DNA of 32,842 bases from Beijerinckiaceae bacterium (GCA_947498445.1 CANMLK010000014.1:1-32842); one strand, 5' to 3'. Counted from the stretch's first letter, positions 1 through 11,498 are shown. Program-made: numbers and translations. Notes: a model not told the origin generated them from the sequence alone.

Positions 1-1
1 C

Positions 2-2920
<2,919 letters not shown>

Positions 2921-2938
2921 CACGCTTAATCGCGCCGC

Positions 2939-3628
2939 TCACCACACCACCTTGCTGCCGGCATAGTCGCGAAACTTGCCCGACAATGTGGAGTCGGTGC
3001 GCGCAATTTCGCGCAGCAGCCCACGCGCGCTGTCCTCAACGCTGAGCGTTGCGTTCGGGCCGCCCATGTCTGTGCGCACCCAGCCGGGCGACAGGATCGC
3101 GACGTGAATTCCATCGCTCGCAAGCTCACGCGCCAACGCGTTGAACACGCGGTTGACCGCCGTCTTTGATGTCGAATAGGCGATGTAGCTGGTCGTCTCA
3201 TAACTGAACGAACCCATGAGCGATGAAATCACGGCGACCTTCGCCCCGTGCGCCGCGCGCAAATTGGGCAAGAACGCCGTCGTCACCAGCGTGGGGCCCA
3301 GCACGTTCACACGCATGATGTCCGCAAACTCAACTGCGCTCGTCTGCAATGGCGTGTGGCGCGTCCCCATGATTCCGGCATTGTTGATGAGCGTGCCAAT
3401 GGGCTCGCCTTTCAACTGGGCGGCGGATTCCTTGATGGAGGCTTCATCGCCCACATCCATCTTGATCACGCGCACGCGGCCATCGGACTTGTCTGCAAGG
3501 TCCTGCAGATCCTGCGCAGCGGATGGATTGCGAACGCATGCAAACACTGTCGCGCCTGCCGCCGCAGCCTGCCGCACAAGTTCAAGACCGATACCGCGAT
3601 TGGCGCCCGTGATTAGATAGCTGCTCAT
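2939..3628 (-). CDS. SDR family NAD(P)-dependent oxidoreductase
   Basis: A 229-residue classical short-chain dehydrogenase with a Rossmann fold. It carries the cofactor motif TGANRGIG (7-14), the NNAG motif (82-85), a Ser in VISSLMGS, and the catalytic pair Tyr151/Lys155 in YSTSK. PGWVRTDMGG follows, as is usual for this class. The start at 3628 is chosen because the glycine motif then sits at residue 7 and GGAG lies 8 bases upstream; the frame is open further 5' but adds only unrelated sequence. It follows the amidase gene on the same strand after 37 bases, so the two may be co-transcribed. The substrate cannot be inferred. Confidence 0.9.
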   Translation of the reverse strand: MSSYLITGANRGIGLELVRQAAAAGATVFACVRNPSAAQDLQDLADKSDGRVRVIKMDVGDEASIKESAAQLKGEPIGTLINNAGIMGTRHTPLQTSAVEFADIMRVNVLGPTLVTTAFLPNLRAAHGAKVAVISSLMGSFSYETTSYIAYSTSKTAVNRVFNALARELASDGIHVAILSPGWVRTDMGGPNATLSVEDSARGLLREIARTDSTLSGKFRDYAGSKVVW

Positions 3629-3665
3629 GCAAGCGACTCCGTTAGACCTCAGCCAAGCGCTTCGG

Positions 3666-4478
3666 TTAGACTCCAGCAGAGTGTGAAACGCCGCTCGCAG
3701 CAATTAGATCGCGCAAGGTTGCGAGGGTTGAGGCGTCGGCGATTCCATCTATGCGCGAGCGGCGCCAATGGCGTTGAAACGCTTCAACGACCGCTTTCGT
3801 TTGCGCGTCAAAAACGCCCGTCATCTGCACGCCATAGCCAAACATCGCGAACATGGCTTGCAAGGCGCGCACAGGCTGGCCCTCGTCGCCTTCGCGATAC
3901 ACCCGCCCGTTCGGCGCAGCCTGCGCCTCGGGCGTCCACAGGCCCACGCCGTCACGCGCCAGCGCATCCCACGGGAAGCGTTCGCCGGGGTCCACCTTGC
4001 GCCCCGGCGCGACATCCGAATGGGCAAGCACTCGCTTTGGCGCGATGCCTTGACGAGCCATCGCGCTCTTGCACAAGGCTATCACCGCCGCGACCTGCGC
4101 CGGCGGAAAATCGGGCAGCCCCGCTTCATGCCCAAGGTTGACGATCTCGATTCCAATCGAGCAGGAGTTGATGTCCGTAGCGCCGCGCCACGACGCCAGC
4201 CCCGCATGCCACGCCCGGCGCGCTTCGCTGACAAGCTGCACGATGCGCCCATCCTCATGCACCACATAATGCGCCGACACGCTCGCGGCGGGATTGATCA
4301 GCCAGGCCAGCGCCTGCCCGCCGGGATCAGCGAGCCACGCCGCGCGCTGCTCGCCACTCGGCGCGCCCGTATAGTGCAGCAGAATCATGTCGGGCGCCGC
4401 ACAGCCAATGCGCTCGCCGTGGTTGGGCGAGGGACAAAGCTCTGCCACCAGCGGGCAATCAGGCGTCTCGATCAGCAT
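3666..4478 (-). CDS. N-acetylmuramoyl-L-alanine amidase, AmpD-like with peptidoglycan-binding domain
   Basis: Predicted to cut the amide bond between N-acetylmuramic acid and L-alanine in peptidoglycan or anhydromuropeptides. This 270-residue protein has an Amidase_2 domain (about 15-170) with the AmpD zinc ligands in place: His35 (LLHYTG), His153 and Asp163 (AHSDVAPGRKVDPGERF). Glu111 and Lys161 are also conserved. A PG_binding_1 domain follows (about 190-255, GQPVRALQAMFAMFGY...TGVFDAQTK), giving the AmiD/AmpD-plus-binding-domain architecture. No signal peptide is visible, so it may act in the cytosol on recycled muropeptides. It diverges from rnpB; an AmpD-like amidase next to rnpB is an arrangement I recall from other Rhizobiales. 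Confidence 0.93.
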   Translation of the reverse strand: MLIETPDCPLVAELCPSPNHGERIGCAAPDMILLHYTGAPSGEQRAAWLADPGGQALAWLINPAASVSAHYVVHEDGRIVQLVSEARRAWHAGLASWRGATDINSCSIGIEIVNLGHEAGLPDFPPAQVAAVIALCKSAMARQGIAPKRVLAHSDVAPGRKVDPGERFPWDALARDGVGLWTPEAQAAPNGRVYREGDEGQPVRALQAMFAMFGYGVQMTGVFDAQTKAVVEAFQRHWRRSRIDGIADASTLATLRDLIAASGVSHSAGV

Positions 4479-4527
4479 GGATGAGACATATCATGTCGCG
4501 CGCAGCCGCGCTGCCGGGAATGCCGCC

Positions 4528-4556
4528 TTGACCCCTGCCCCCGCTGTGCGTACCTG
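4528..4556 (+). promoter_or_regulatory. Probable sigma70-type promoter of rnpB
   Basis: TTGACC (4528-4533), a 17-base spacer and TACCTG (4551-4556) resemble an alphaproteobacterial housekeeping promoter. A start 6-7 bases after the -10 element falls at 4562-4563. This is where the 5' strand of the rnpB P1 helix begins, and that agreement is the main support. The -10 element by itself is a poor match. Confidence 0.6.
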
Positions 4557-4561
4557 AAGCC

Positions 4562-4957
4562 TGCGCCAGTCGGCCGGACGGCCGCCGCCGCAAGGCGGAG
4601 GAAAGTCCGGGCTCCACGGAGAAACGGTGCCGGATAACGTCCGGCGGGGGTGACCCCAGGGAAAGCGCCACAGAGATTGAACCGCCTGCAGCAGGGAGAC
4701 TTGCCGCAGGTAAGGGTGAAAAGGTGCGGTAAGAGCGCACCGCGTCGCCGGCAACGGGGACGGCATGGCAAGCCCCACCGGGAGCAAGACCGAATAGGGA
4801 CGACGAGGAGCCGCAAGGCTTCGGGTCCGCTCCGGATCGTCGTCCGGGTTGGTTGCTTGAGGCGTTCGGTAACGATCGTCCCAGAGGAATGGCCGTCACG
4901 TCGCGTCGCGCAAGCGGCGCGGCCCTACAGAACCCGGCTTACAGGCCGACTGGCGCA
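4562..4957 (+). ncRNA. rnpB: RNase P RNA, bacterial class A
   Basis: Catalytic RNA that removes the 5' leader from tRNA precursors. The ends are set by the P1 helix: TGCGCCAGTCGGCC at 4562-4575 is perfectly complementary to GGCCGACTGGCGCA at 4944-4957. Conserved blocks are in order: GAGGAAAGTCCGGGCTCC (4598-4615), AGGGTGAAAAGGTGCGGTAA with AGAGCGCACC from about 4712, and ACAGAACCCGGCTTA before the closing P1 strand. The length of about 396 nt is normal for alphaproteobacteria. The 3' end lies only 4 bases from the stop of the convergent ModA-like gene. I see no convincing intrinsic terminator in between. Confidence 0.97.
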
Positions 4958-4961
4958 AATC

Positions 4962-5681
4962 TCATTCGGCCGGAAAAAACCCGGCGTCCGCAAAATGGCG
5001 CGCGCCTTCGGGCGTCGCCAGCCACGCGATGAACGCCTGCGCGTTTTGCGCCTGCGCAGCCTTGGCGCCCAGCGCGACTCCATAGGTCGTTTCCAGTTGC
5101 ACCTCTGCAGGAAGCCACCCGCCGATCTCGACGCCCTTCACCGGCACGATCTCGGTTGATTGCGTGATGCCAAAATCAGCAAGGCCATCGGCTACGGCCT
5201 TCATCACATTGACGCCGCCCACACGCAGCACGCTCTTGGCCGCGACCTCGTCCATGACGCCAATGCGCGTCAGCGCGCCATCCAGATGAATGGCCGCAGT
5301 GCCGCCGCCCGATGAATCTCCGCGTGCGATTTTCGGTGCGTTGCGCAGCGCCGCCCTGAACGCCTCAAGCGTGGAAATGTCAGGCGCCTGATCGCCCGTG
5401 CGAACGCCAAGCGCAATGCGCGCAGAGCCCACCGCACGCGGCTCTCCTGAAACAGCGCCCGCCTTGGCGATGACGCGCAGGCAGTCCATGGACGACGCGA
5501 ACACATCGGGCGCTTCACTCGCAGCGCGCTTTTCAACGCCCCCCGCCGTGTCGAACGTGATGGTGAAAGCGCAGCCAGTTCTGGAATGATAATCGCTGGC
5601 CGCCGCTATGAGCGATGCGCGCACAGCCCCCGCCGACAAAACTTTAAGCGCCTCGCCGGAGCCGATTGCGAACGCTTCCAT
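4962..5681 (-). CDS. ModA-like periplasmic-binding-fold protein without signal peptide
   Basis: A 239-residue protein resembling the molybdate-binding (ModA / SBP_bac_11) class of type II binding folds. Recognisable parts are the opening LKVLSAGAVRASL, the stretch RGDSSGGGTAAIHLDGALTRIG and the closing AFIAWLATPEGARHFADAGF, a common ModA ending. The start at 5681 is preceded by GGAGG 6 bases away. A longer frame to 5792 exists but has no ribosome site and supplies no clear leader. From the chosen start there is no signal peptide or lipobox, which is odd for an ABC binding protein, and no permease or ATPase is adjacent. Such leaderless forms may be cytosolic sensors or enzymes; the ligand is unknown. 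Confidence 0.8.
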   Translation of the reverse strand: MEAFAIGSGEALKVLSAGAVRASLIAAASDYHSRTGCAFTITFDTAGGVEKRAASEAPDVFASSMDCLRVIAKAGAVSGEPRAVGSARIALGVRTGDQAPDISTLEAFRAALRNAPKIARGDSSGGGTAAIHLDGALTRIGVMDEVAAKSVLRVGGVNVMKAVADGLADFGITQSTEIVPVKGVEIGGWLPAEVQLETTYGVALGAKAAQAQNAQAFIAWLATPEGARHFADAGFFPAE

Positions 5682-6015
5682 GGATGTCCTCCACTCGTTT
5701 TTTTTCGAAATGCATCGCAACACTATCGCGATCGCTGGATAAACAGGCTCGCCGCAACGTCCCACGGGCGCGCGAATTCGCCAAATTGCCAACGGACGAT
5801 GCGTCCTTGACCGCCTTCATCCTCTCGGCTGTGATTTGGATACTCGCCCATTATATTGGAAGCCGCGCCCGCAGAAACCTTGCCGTGCGCGGGTCGATAA
5901 TGACGGCGCGACATTGTCGGCCATACAATGCGCGGCGACCGGCGGCGTCTTGCATTCACGAAACGAGGCGCCTAGAACTAAGACTGATTAAGCAAAAGTG
6001 ATCGGGAGAAAACGC
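5682..6015. other. Intergenic region between divergent genes, with one inverted repeat
   Basis: This stretch of 334 bases separates the ModA-like gene from the first hydrolase. No reading frame here has a ribosome site or recognisable product. The only structure I see is CATTGT (5912-5917), 7 bases, then ACAATG (5925-5930), a perfect 6-base inverted repeat about 90 bases before the hydrolase start. It could be an operator for a dimeric regulator. Promoters for both genes must lie here, but none can be named with confidence. Confidence 0.5.
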
Positions 6016-7260
6016 ATGGCGAGTCGGGCGATCGAAGGCCGGATGAAACGGTGGCAAGAGCAGCGCTGGCTCCTCGACGCTGTGATCCGCACGGTGGGAA
6101 TAAACTGGGATCAAAACCGCATCGCATCCAAGAGCAAGCCCGGCGGCGAAGTAGCCGAGGCGGATTTTAGCCGTGTCGCGCGTCGCATCAAAAAATTTGA
6201 CGACGTTCACCGCGAATTCGCAGCTGCCGCCCGTAAGCGGCAGGCGAAGGCGGCGGAATATGTTGAACAGGGTCGGCTCATCAGCGCCGGTGAAAGTTAT
6301 ATTGCCGCCGCACTGCTCTGGGCTTCGTCCTGCTGGCCGCTTATCGAAATCAGTGAAGAACTGCACGCCAGCGAAAAGCAGATGAATGACTGCTACGCGA
6401 ATTTCATTCGCTACGCGCCTCATCACATCGAGAAGGTGGAGGTCCCTTTCCAGGGAGGATTCCTTCCCGCTTACTTGCACCTTCCGCACAAGCCGCAGGC
6501 GGGCGAAAAATTCGGCTGCATCATATCGATTGGCGGCATGGACGGTAGCAAAGAGAACATGGTCGCGATTTACGGCGACCGGTTCCTGTCACGCGGGCTG
6601 GGGGTTCTGGCCATCGACGGGCCGGGACAGGCAGAGTCTGCGTCGCGGGGCATCTTCTTCACCGAAAGCAATTTCGGCGAAGCCGGGCTTGCAATTCACG
6701 AATGGCTGAGTGGGCACGCTCATATCGACACCGGACGGCTTGCTATTCGCTCTTCCAGTTTCGGCAGCTATTTCGGCACAGTCGCCGCTGCAGCACTTGG
6801 CGATCGCATCAAGGGGTATGCGGTGACAGGCGTCTGTCAGGAGCCCGGATGCTACACGATTTTCAACATGGCCTCACCGACCTTCAAGGCCCGGTTCATG
6901 TTCATGTCTGGTTATGAGGACGAAGCAGCGTTCGACGCATTTTGCGAAAAGATCGACCTTCGCCCTTACGCTCCCAAAATCAAGTGCGCCTACATGGCGA
7001 TTGCGGGAGAGGACGATCAGCTCTCCCCGATCGAGCACACTGAACATCTGTTCACGCTCATCAAGGCGCCGAAGCGACTGGTCATCTACGAAGGGGCCAA
7101 CCACGGCGTTGGCGACGCGCAGAGCGTTGAAAACGGCGAAGACAAGAACACCCTGCTTGCCGACTGGCTGGTTGACCGCATCAACGGTAAGCCGTTCCGT
7201 TCCGAGCGCGTTTGGGTAGACACAAGCGGCCGCACGACTGCGACCGCTTATGACGTCTAA
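6016..7260 (+). CDS. Alpha/beta hydrolase of the FrsA / dihydroxypseudooxynicotine hydrolase type (copy 1)
   Basis: A 414-residue hydrolase with a helical N-terminal region (about 1-140) followed by an alpha/beta hydrolase core, as in FrsA-like esterases and the C-C hydrolase of nicotine breakdown. Core landmarks are IISIGGMDGSKE (oxyanion region), LAIDGPGQAES, and a nucleophile elbow SSSFGSYFG with Ser248. The elbow's first glycine is replaced by Ser246. The acid is Asp334 in GEDDQLSP and the histidine is His363 in GANHGVGD. The start at 6016 is favoured over the upstream GTG at 5998 by GGGAG 8 bases upstream. It converges on a Bug-type binding protein after 14 bases and is collinear, without gaps over the catalytic core, with the paralogue at 9167. 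The substrate is unknown. Confidence 0.88.
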   Translation: MASRAIEGRMKRWQEQRWLLDAVIRTVGINWDQNRIASKSKPGGEVAEADFSRVARRIKKFDDVHREFAAAARKRQAKAAEYVEQGRLISAGESYIAAALLWASSCWPLIEISEELHASEKQMNDCYANFIRYAPHHIEKVEVPFQGGFLPAYLHLPHKPQAGEKFGCIISIGGMDGSKENMVAIYGDRFLSRGLGVLAIDGPGQAESASRGIFFTESNFGEAGLAIHEWLSGHAHIDTGRLAIRSSSFGSYFGTVAAAALGDRIKGYAVTGVCQEPGCYTIFNMASPTFKARFMFMSGYEDEAAFDAFCEKIDLRPYAPKIKCAYMAIAGEDDQLSPIEHTEHLFTLIKAPKRLVIYEGANHGVGDAQSVENGEDKNTLLADWLVDRINGKPFRSERVWVDTSGRTTATAYDV

Positions 7261-7274
7261 CTAAAACAGGCCTG

Positions 7275-8300
7275 TCACTGCTGCCGGGCGATGGTGGTCG
7301 CGCGTTTCACGCGTGCGACCACTTCAGGCGCGGCGTTGTGCATGGCCTCGACGATCTCGGTCACACGCTCCCCCGTGAGAGGCTCAAGCCGCTGAGAGCG
7401 GGCGGCGGCTTCCGCCCTGTACGTGGGGTCCGCCATGACCTTGTTGAACGCGGCGCGGTAGACCTGGACGATGTCGTCGGGAGTGCCGGGCGGCAGAAAC
7501 ACCGGGTTCTGCATTTCATCCGGGGCGCCGAAGAAATCGAGCGCCTTGATGTCAGCGTCGGTCTTCAGCAGGCTGCGCAACGATGGCACGCCCTTTGTTT
7601 CCGGCGTTTCCTCCATGTCGGAAACCGTGAATAAGATGCGGACGAAATTGTTGGTGAGCCAATGCGGCTGCCCTGTACGCACGGAGCTTAGGGTCGTGCA
7701 GCGCCCATCCACCTCTTGGCGCTCGACAGCCAGCATCGACGTCCCGCCGTCGTAGCCGGAAATTGGTTTGAAGCGCGTTCCGAGAAGGTCGTTGTAAAGC
7801 ATCGGCCCCAGTGTGGAGTTGGAGGCGGCGCCCGTCGCGGACAGCGGCACATCGCGCTTGCGCGCGTCATCTAAGTTCTTGATCGACGACGTATGCCAAA
7901 CGAGGCAAACTGTGTCTTCGGATGTCATGCTGCCAACCCAGCGAAACCGGCGCAGGTCATAATTGACCCGGCCGCCGCCCATGACTGGCTCCTTGATCGG
8001 GCCCGCCGGCGTCACGCCGATCGACGTGCCGTCTGCAGCGCCGAGATTGTAGACATGCTGGACGCCCTGAAGACCGCCGCCGCCAGGCATATTCTGCACG
8101 ACCATGATCGGTTGACCGGGCAGGTTTTGTCGCAAATGGGGCAGCAACAATCGCATGTACAGATCGACCCCGCCCCCGACCCCGCCAGCAACGATAACGT
8201 TGACCGTCCTGCCTGCGAGGTTGACTTGCGCGCTTGCGGGCAGCGCGAAGAGAGGCGCGCAAGTCGCCAAAGCCGCTGCCATAAATTTCAACCGGGCCAT
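7275..8300 (-). CDS. Bug/TctC-type extracytoplasmic substrate-binding protein (copy 1)
   Basis: A 341-residue exported protein with a signal peptide ending PASA|Q (cleavage after residue 24), followed by a divergent TctC/Bug-type solute-binding fold. Family-like segments are GRTVNVIVAGGVGGGVDLYMR near the N terminus, NMPGGGGLQGVQHVYN, the LSATGAAS region, and the C-terminal run PPGTPDDIVQVYRAAFNKVM. GAGGGG precedes the start. Proteins of this class usually deliver carboxylates to a TctA/TctB permease, but none is encoded in the window. It shares long blocks with the protein at 10461-11498 (FKPISGY.GGTS, EVD..CTTL.S.RT). The gene is transcribed towards the hydrolase. Confidence 0.85.
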   Translation of the reverse strand: MARLKFMAAALATCAPLFALPASAQVNLAGRTVNVIVAGGVGGGVDLYMRLLLPHLRQNLPGQPIMVVQNMPGGGGLQGVQHVYNLGAADGTSIGVTPAGPIKEPVMGGGRVNYDLRRFRWVGSMTSEDTVCLVWHTSSIKNLDDARKRDVPLSATGAASNSTLGPMLYNDLLGTRFKPISGYDGGTSMLAVERQEVDGRCTTLSSVRTGQPHWLTNNFVRILFTVSDMEETPETKGVPSLRSLLKTDADIKALDFFGAPDEMQNPVFLPPGTPDDIVQVYRAAFNKVMADPTYRAEAAARSQRLEPLTGERVTEIVEAMHNAAPEVVARVKRATTIARQQ

Positions 8301-8566
8301 CTTTTCCCCTCGATCTTTCTGAAGCGCCTAACGACGCACGACGGAAGCCAGATTGAGCATCCATCACTGAATTATACTTGACTTGGACTATCCGCTCTTG
8401 CCGCGATTTTTCTATCCTAGATGCCAAATTCTGGGGAAGCAAGGCGATGAGTCCGCCGGATCCCCGCCAAGAAGAAAACGTATCAAAGTCTGCGCGCGTT
8501 GAACTTGCCAGCCCTGGAAGTCCTTGGCAGACTGGCGCATCCGGACATCGTGGCAGGAGAAGCAGC

Positions 8567-9091
8567 GTGCCATTTTTTCCGTCATTGCCGGATCATGCAG
8601 GAATCGGAGAACTCTGGTCGCTGAACCCCTCGCTGAAGAAACCGATGAACGATCTGGCGCAGGCGATCATGCGGGCAGAATCTCCGTTATCACCAGCCGA
8701 GCGCGAATTCATCGCGGCGTTTGTCTCGGCGATCAACAAGTGTGATTATTGCTACAGCGGCCATGTGCGAGTGGCCGCGAACCTCGGCGCGGCGCGCGAT
8801 GAAATCGACGCATGCGCCACCGCTCTCGTCACGGCGCCGGTCTCGGAAAAATGGCGGGCGATCTTGAGGTTTGTAAAGAAATTGACGCTCACCCCCTCCG
8901 CCATGGCAAACGCGGACGCAGAGGCGGTCTTGGCGGAAGGTTGGGACGAACGCGCCCTGCACGACGCCATCCTCGTGTGTTGCCGATTTAACTTCATGAA
9001 CAGGCTGAGCCTCGGACATGGGCTCGATCCTGAAGGTGTGTCGCCCGACGTACGCGCCGCCAATATGAACTACGCCCAGCCGAAGGCGTGA
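8567..9091 (+). CDS. AhpD / carboxymuconolactone decarboxylase-fold peroxidase-like protein
   Basis: A 174-residue helical protein of the AhpD/CMD superfamily, with the redox motif CDYCYSGH (Cys59, Cys62, His66) preceded by LSPAEREFIAAFVSAIN, as in peroxidase-related proteins. Such proteins reduce peroxides through the CxxC pair, or are of unknown role. I choose the GTG at 8567 because AGGAG lies 7 bases upstream and the protein then begins with the typical PFFPSLPDHAGIGELW. An ATG at 8447 in the same frame would add 40 low-complexity residues and is a weaker alternative. It lies 75 bases before the second hydrolase on the same strand, so the two may form an operon. Confidence 0.82.
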   Translation: MPFFPSLPDHAGIGELWSLNPSLKKPMNDLAQAIMRAESPLSPAEREFIAAFVSAINKCDYCYSGHVRVAANLGAARDEIDACATALVTAPVSEKWRAILRFVKKLTLTPSAMANADAEAVLAEGWDERALHDAILVCCRFNFMNRLSLGHGLDPEGVSPDVRAANMNYAQPKA

Positions 9092-9166
9092 TATGCTATG
9101 AGCCGGTCAAAACGCGGATAAGTCCGGCGTGCGCAAACTGATACAAAAGCTGACAGGGAACGAAAC

Positions 9167-10405
9167 ATGACAAGCGGTAAGACTGCTCCCATTACGCGCC
9201 GGTGGAAAGAACAGCGCTGGCTGATAGATTCCGTGGTGAAGACGGTCGGGATCGAATGGGACCAGGCGCGTATTTCATCCAAGAGCCGCCCTGCCGGCGC
9301 CGAGGCGGAAGCCGAATTTCGCTCAGTGGCCGCGCGCATCAAGAAATATGACGACATTCCGCGGGAGTTCGCGGCGCAGGCGCAGAAGAGAGAACGCCGC
9401 GCGCGCGACTATGACGCGCAAGGCCGCACCGTCGCCGCGCGGGAGAATTATCTCATCGCGTCACTCCTCTGGTCGACCGCTTGCTGGCCTATTCATGAGG
9501 ATTGCGAGCAGCTGCATTCGTTCGAAGAGCGTGTCAATGAATGCTTTCTCGCGTTCTGCCGTCTGGCTCCGCACCCCATTCGACGCGTCGATATCCCATT
9601 CGGCGACAAGTTCATGCCCGCGTATCTGCATCTGCCGCGCGAGCCGCGAGAGAACGAAAAGTTTCCTTGCGTGATCATCATCGGCGGCATGGACAGCAGC
9701 AAGGAAAACATGGTCTCGCTCTACGGCGACCGCTTTCTCGAACGCGGCTTCGCGGTTCTCGCGCTCGACGGCCCTGGCCAAGCGGAGGCGATCACCCGCG
9801 GCATTTTCTTCACGCCAACCAATTTCGCCGATGCTGCGGAGGCCACATATGCATGGCTGCGTGATGAAACCTCGATTGACATGAACCGGCTTGTCGTTCG
9901 GGGCACAAGTTTCGGCAGCTATTTTGGCACCGTTTTCGCCGCGCAACTTGGCGCGCGCATAAAGGGGTTTGCCGCGACGGGCGTCTGTCAGGAACCCGGC
10001 TGCGATACTATCTTCAATTCGGCGTCGCCGACCTTCAAGATGCGTTTCATGCTGATGTCAGGCTTTTCGGACGAAGATGCATTCGATGCATTCACCCGCG
10101 ACATCGATCTTCGGCCGATCGCCAAAAAGATCGCTTGTCCTTATATGATCGTCGCTGGCGAGAAGGACCAGCTATCGCCGATTTCACATACCGAGGCGCT
10201 CTTCGAGCGCATCACTGCGCCCAAAAAGCTCGTGATTTTCGAAGGCGCCAACCACGGCGTCGCCGATGCGCCGAGCGTCTCCAATGGCGAAGAAAAAGTG
10301 ACGATGATCGCCGACTGGCTGCTCGACCGCATCGACGACAAGCCGTTCGTTTCGGAACGCGTATGGATCGACCTGGCGGGGCGCGCGCACGCGACGCCCT
10401 ACTGA
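9167..10405 (+). CDS. Alpha/beta hydrolase of the FrsA / dihydroxypseudooxynicotine hydrolase type (copy 2)
   Basis: A 412-residue paralogue of the hydrolase at 6016. The two align without gaps over the catalytic core and share residue numbers for the triad. Here the elbow is the standard GTSFGSYFG with Ser248; the acid is Asp334 (GEKDQLSP) and the histidine His363 (GANHGVAD). The N-terminal helical domain (RRWKEQRWLIDSVVKTVGI) is also shared. AGGGA lies 7 bases before the ATG. Shared blocks such as ATGVCQEPGC or its near match, GPGQAE and GIFFT indicate the same reaction class. As with copy 1, it converges on a Bug-type binding protein. The reaction could be C-C or ester/amide hydrolysis; sequence does not decide. 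Confidence 0.88.
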   Translation: MTSGKTAPITRRWKEQRWLIDSVVKTVGIEWDQARISSKSRPAGAEAEAEFRSVAARIKKYDDIPREFAAQAQKRERRARDYDAQGRTVAARENYLIASLLWSTACWPIHEDCEQLHSFEERVNECFLAFCRLAPHPIRRVDIPFGDKFMPAYLHLPREPRENEKFPCVIIIGGMDSSKENMVSLYGDRFLERGFAVLALDGPGQAEAITRGIFFTPTNFADAAEATYAWLRDETSIDMNRLVVRGTSFGSYFGTVFAAQLGARIKGFAATGVCQEPGCDTIFNSASPTFKMRFMLMSGFSDEDAFDAFTRDIDLRPIAKKIACPYMIVAGEKDQLSPISHTEALFERITAPKKLVIFEGANHGVADAPSVSNGEEKVTMIADWLLDRIDDKPFVSERVWIDLAGRAHATPY

Positions 10406-10417
10406 GATTGAAACCCG

Positions 10418-10449
10418 GCTACCGCGTCCGCATCGGGCGGGCGCGTAGC
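10418..10449. terminator. Possible hairpin between convergent genes
   Basis: GCTAC and GCG.CC pair with GGGCGC and GTAGC, with one bulged C and one G-U pair. This gives a stem of about 11 pairs in the 55-base gap between the second hydrolase and its convergent binding protein. There is no clear T tract on either strand, so termination is only suggested. Confidence 0.35.
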
Positions 10450-10460
10450 GCCGTGCGCCA

Positions 10461-11498
10461 TTAGTCCGTCACTTTGCCGGTCGGATCGCTCGCTGAGATG
10501 GTCCGCTTCACGACATCGAGCGGAGTCGCATACATCTGCTGAACGAGTTTCTCGACCGCTTCGCCACTCTTGGGCTCGACTTCCTGAAGCCGCTTCTTGG
10601 TCTCCGCAGCGTAAGCGGGATCCTTCATCGTCTCATCGAACGCTTTGCGCCAGGAGACCACCGACTCGGCCGGCACGCCTGGCGGCAGGTAATACGGATT
10701 GTTGAATTCATACGGCAGCAGGAAGAAGTCGAGCGCAGCCTTATCCAGCGGGTTTTCGACGAAATCAATGGCCCGAGGCACGTCCTTGTATTCGTCGTCC
10801 ACCTCCATCGCGACATGCACGAGAATACGCAGCTTGCCTTCGGCCAGCCATTGCGGGCGCGTGGTTCGGAGCGAGTTCAGCGTCGTGCACGTGGCGTCCA
10901 CTTCGCCGCGTTCCAGCGCCAGCAGGCTTGTGCCGCCGGTATAACCGGATATCGGCTTGAATTGCGTACCCATGAACGAGTTCATCAAAAGCGCCGAGCG
11001 CGTCGGCGCGGAGCGCGCGCCCGTCGAGGCGACCGTCACGACTTTTTTACGCGCGTCCGCCAGGCTCTTCACGTCCACCGTATGCCACACGGCGCATACC
11101 GTGTTGCCGCGCGCGAGACTGCCTATCCAGTGCATCTTGTTCAGTTCATACGTGATAGGCGACGTCTCAAGAAAAGGCTGTGCGATCGGGCCGGCGTTTG
11201 TCGATCCTATTGCGCTGCCATCCCTTGGCGCGACGTTGTAGAGATATTGTACGGCCTGCGCGCCGCCCGCGCCCGGCATGTTGGCGATGTTGACCGCGGG
11301 GTTGCCCGGCATATATTTTGAGAAGAATGGCGCAATTGTCCGCGCATAGGCGTCAACGCCGCCACCGGCGCCGCCGGCGACGTATATCGTGACGATTTTA
11401 CCCTGCAGCGTGAAATTAGTTTGCGCACTGGCAGGGAGCACAGCGCACCCAACGGCAAGAAAGACGGCTCCGTGCGTCCGGCGAAGAATGCGCTTCAT
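10461..11498 (-). CDS. Bug/TctC-type extracytoplasmic substrate-binding protein (copy 2)
   Basis: A 345-residue exported binding protein with a signal peptide ending PASA|Q (cleavage after residue 25). The family segments are GKIVTIYVAGGAGGGVDAYAR, NMPGAGGAQAVQYLYNV, VASTGARS, FKPISGYTGGTSLLALERGEVD and PPGVPAESVVSWRKAFDETM. It is paralogous to the protein at 7275-8300. GGAGAGGG precedes the start. It lies 71 bases downstream of the M24 protein gene on the same strand, and the two are likely co-transcribed. That links binding of an external ligand to the M24 enzyme. No TctA/TctB permease is present in the window. Confidence 0.86.
   Translation of the reverse strand: MKRILRRTHGAVFLAVGCAVLPASAQTNFTLQGKIVTIYVAGGAGGGVDAYARTIAPFFSKYMPGNPAVNIANMPGAGGAQAVQYLYNVAPRDGSAIGSTNAGPIAQPFLETSPITYELNKMHWIGSLARGNTVCAVWHTVDVKSLADARKKVVTVASTGARSAPTRSALLMNSFMGTQFKPISGYTGGTSLLALERGEVDATCTTLNSLRTTRPQWLAEGKLRILVHVAMEVDDEYKDVPRAIDFVENPLDKAALDFFLLPYEFNNPYYLPPGVPAESVVSWRKAFDETMKDPAYAAETKKRLQEVEPKSGEAVEKLVQQMYATPLDVVKRTISASDPTGKVTD

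Noticed and set aside
4459-4899. Minus-strand frame covering rnpB
   Set aside because: The sequence is fully explained by RNase P RNA conserved blocks and the P1 helix.
8378-8418. TTGACT and TATCCT as a promoter for the AhpD-like gene
   Set aside because: The two elements are 29 bases apart, too far for a sigma70-type promoter.
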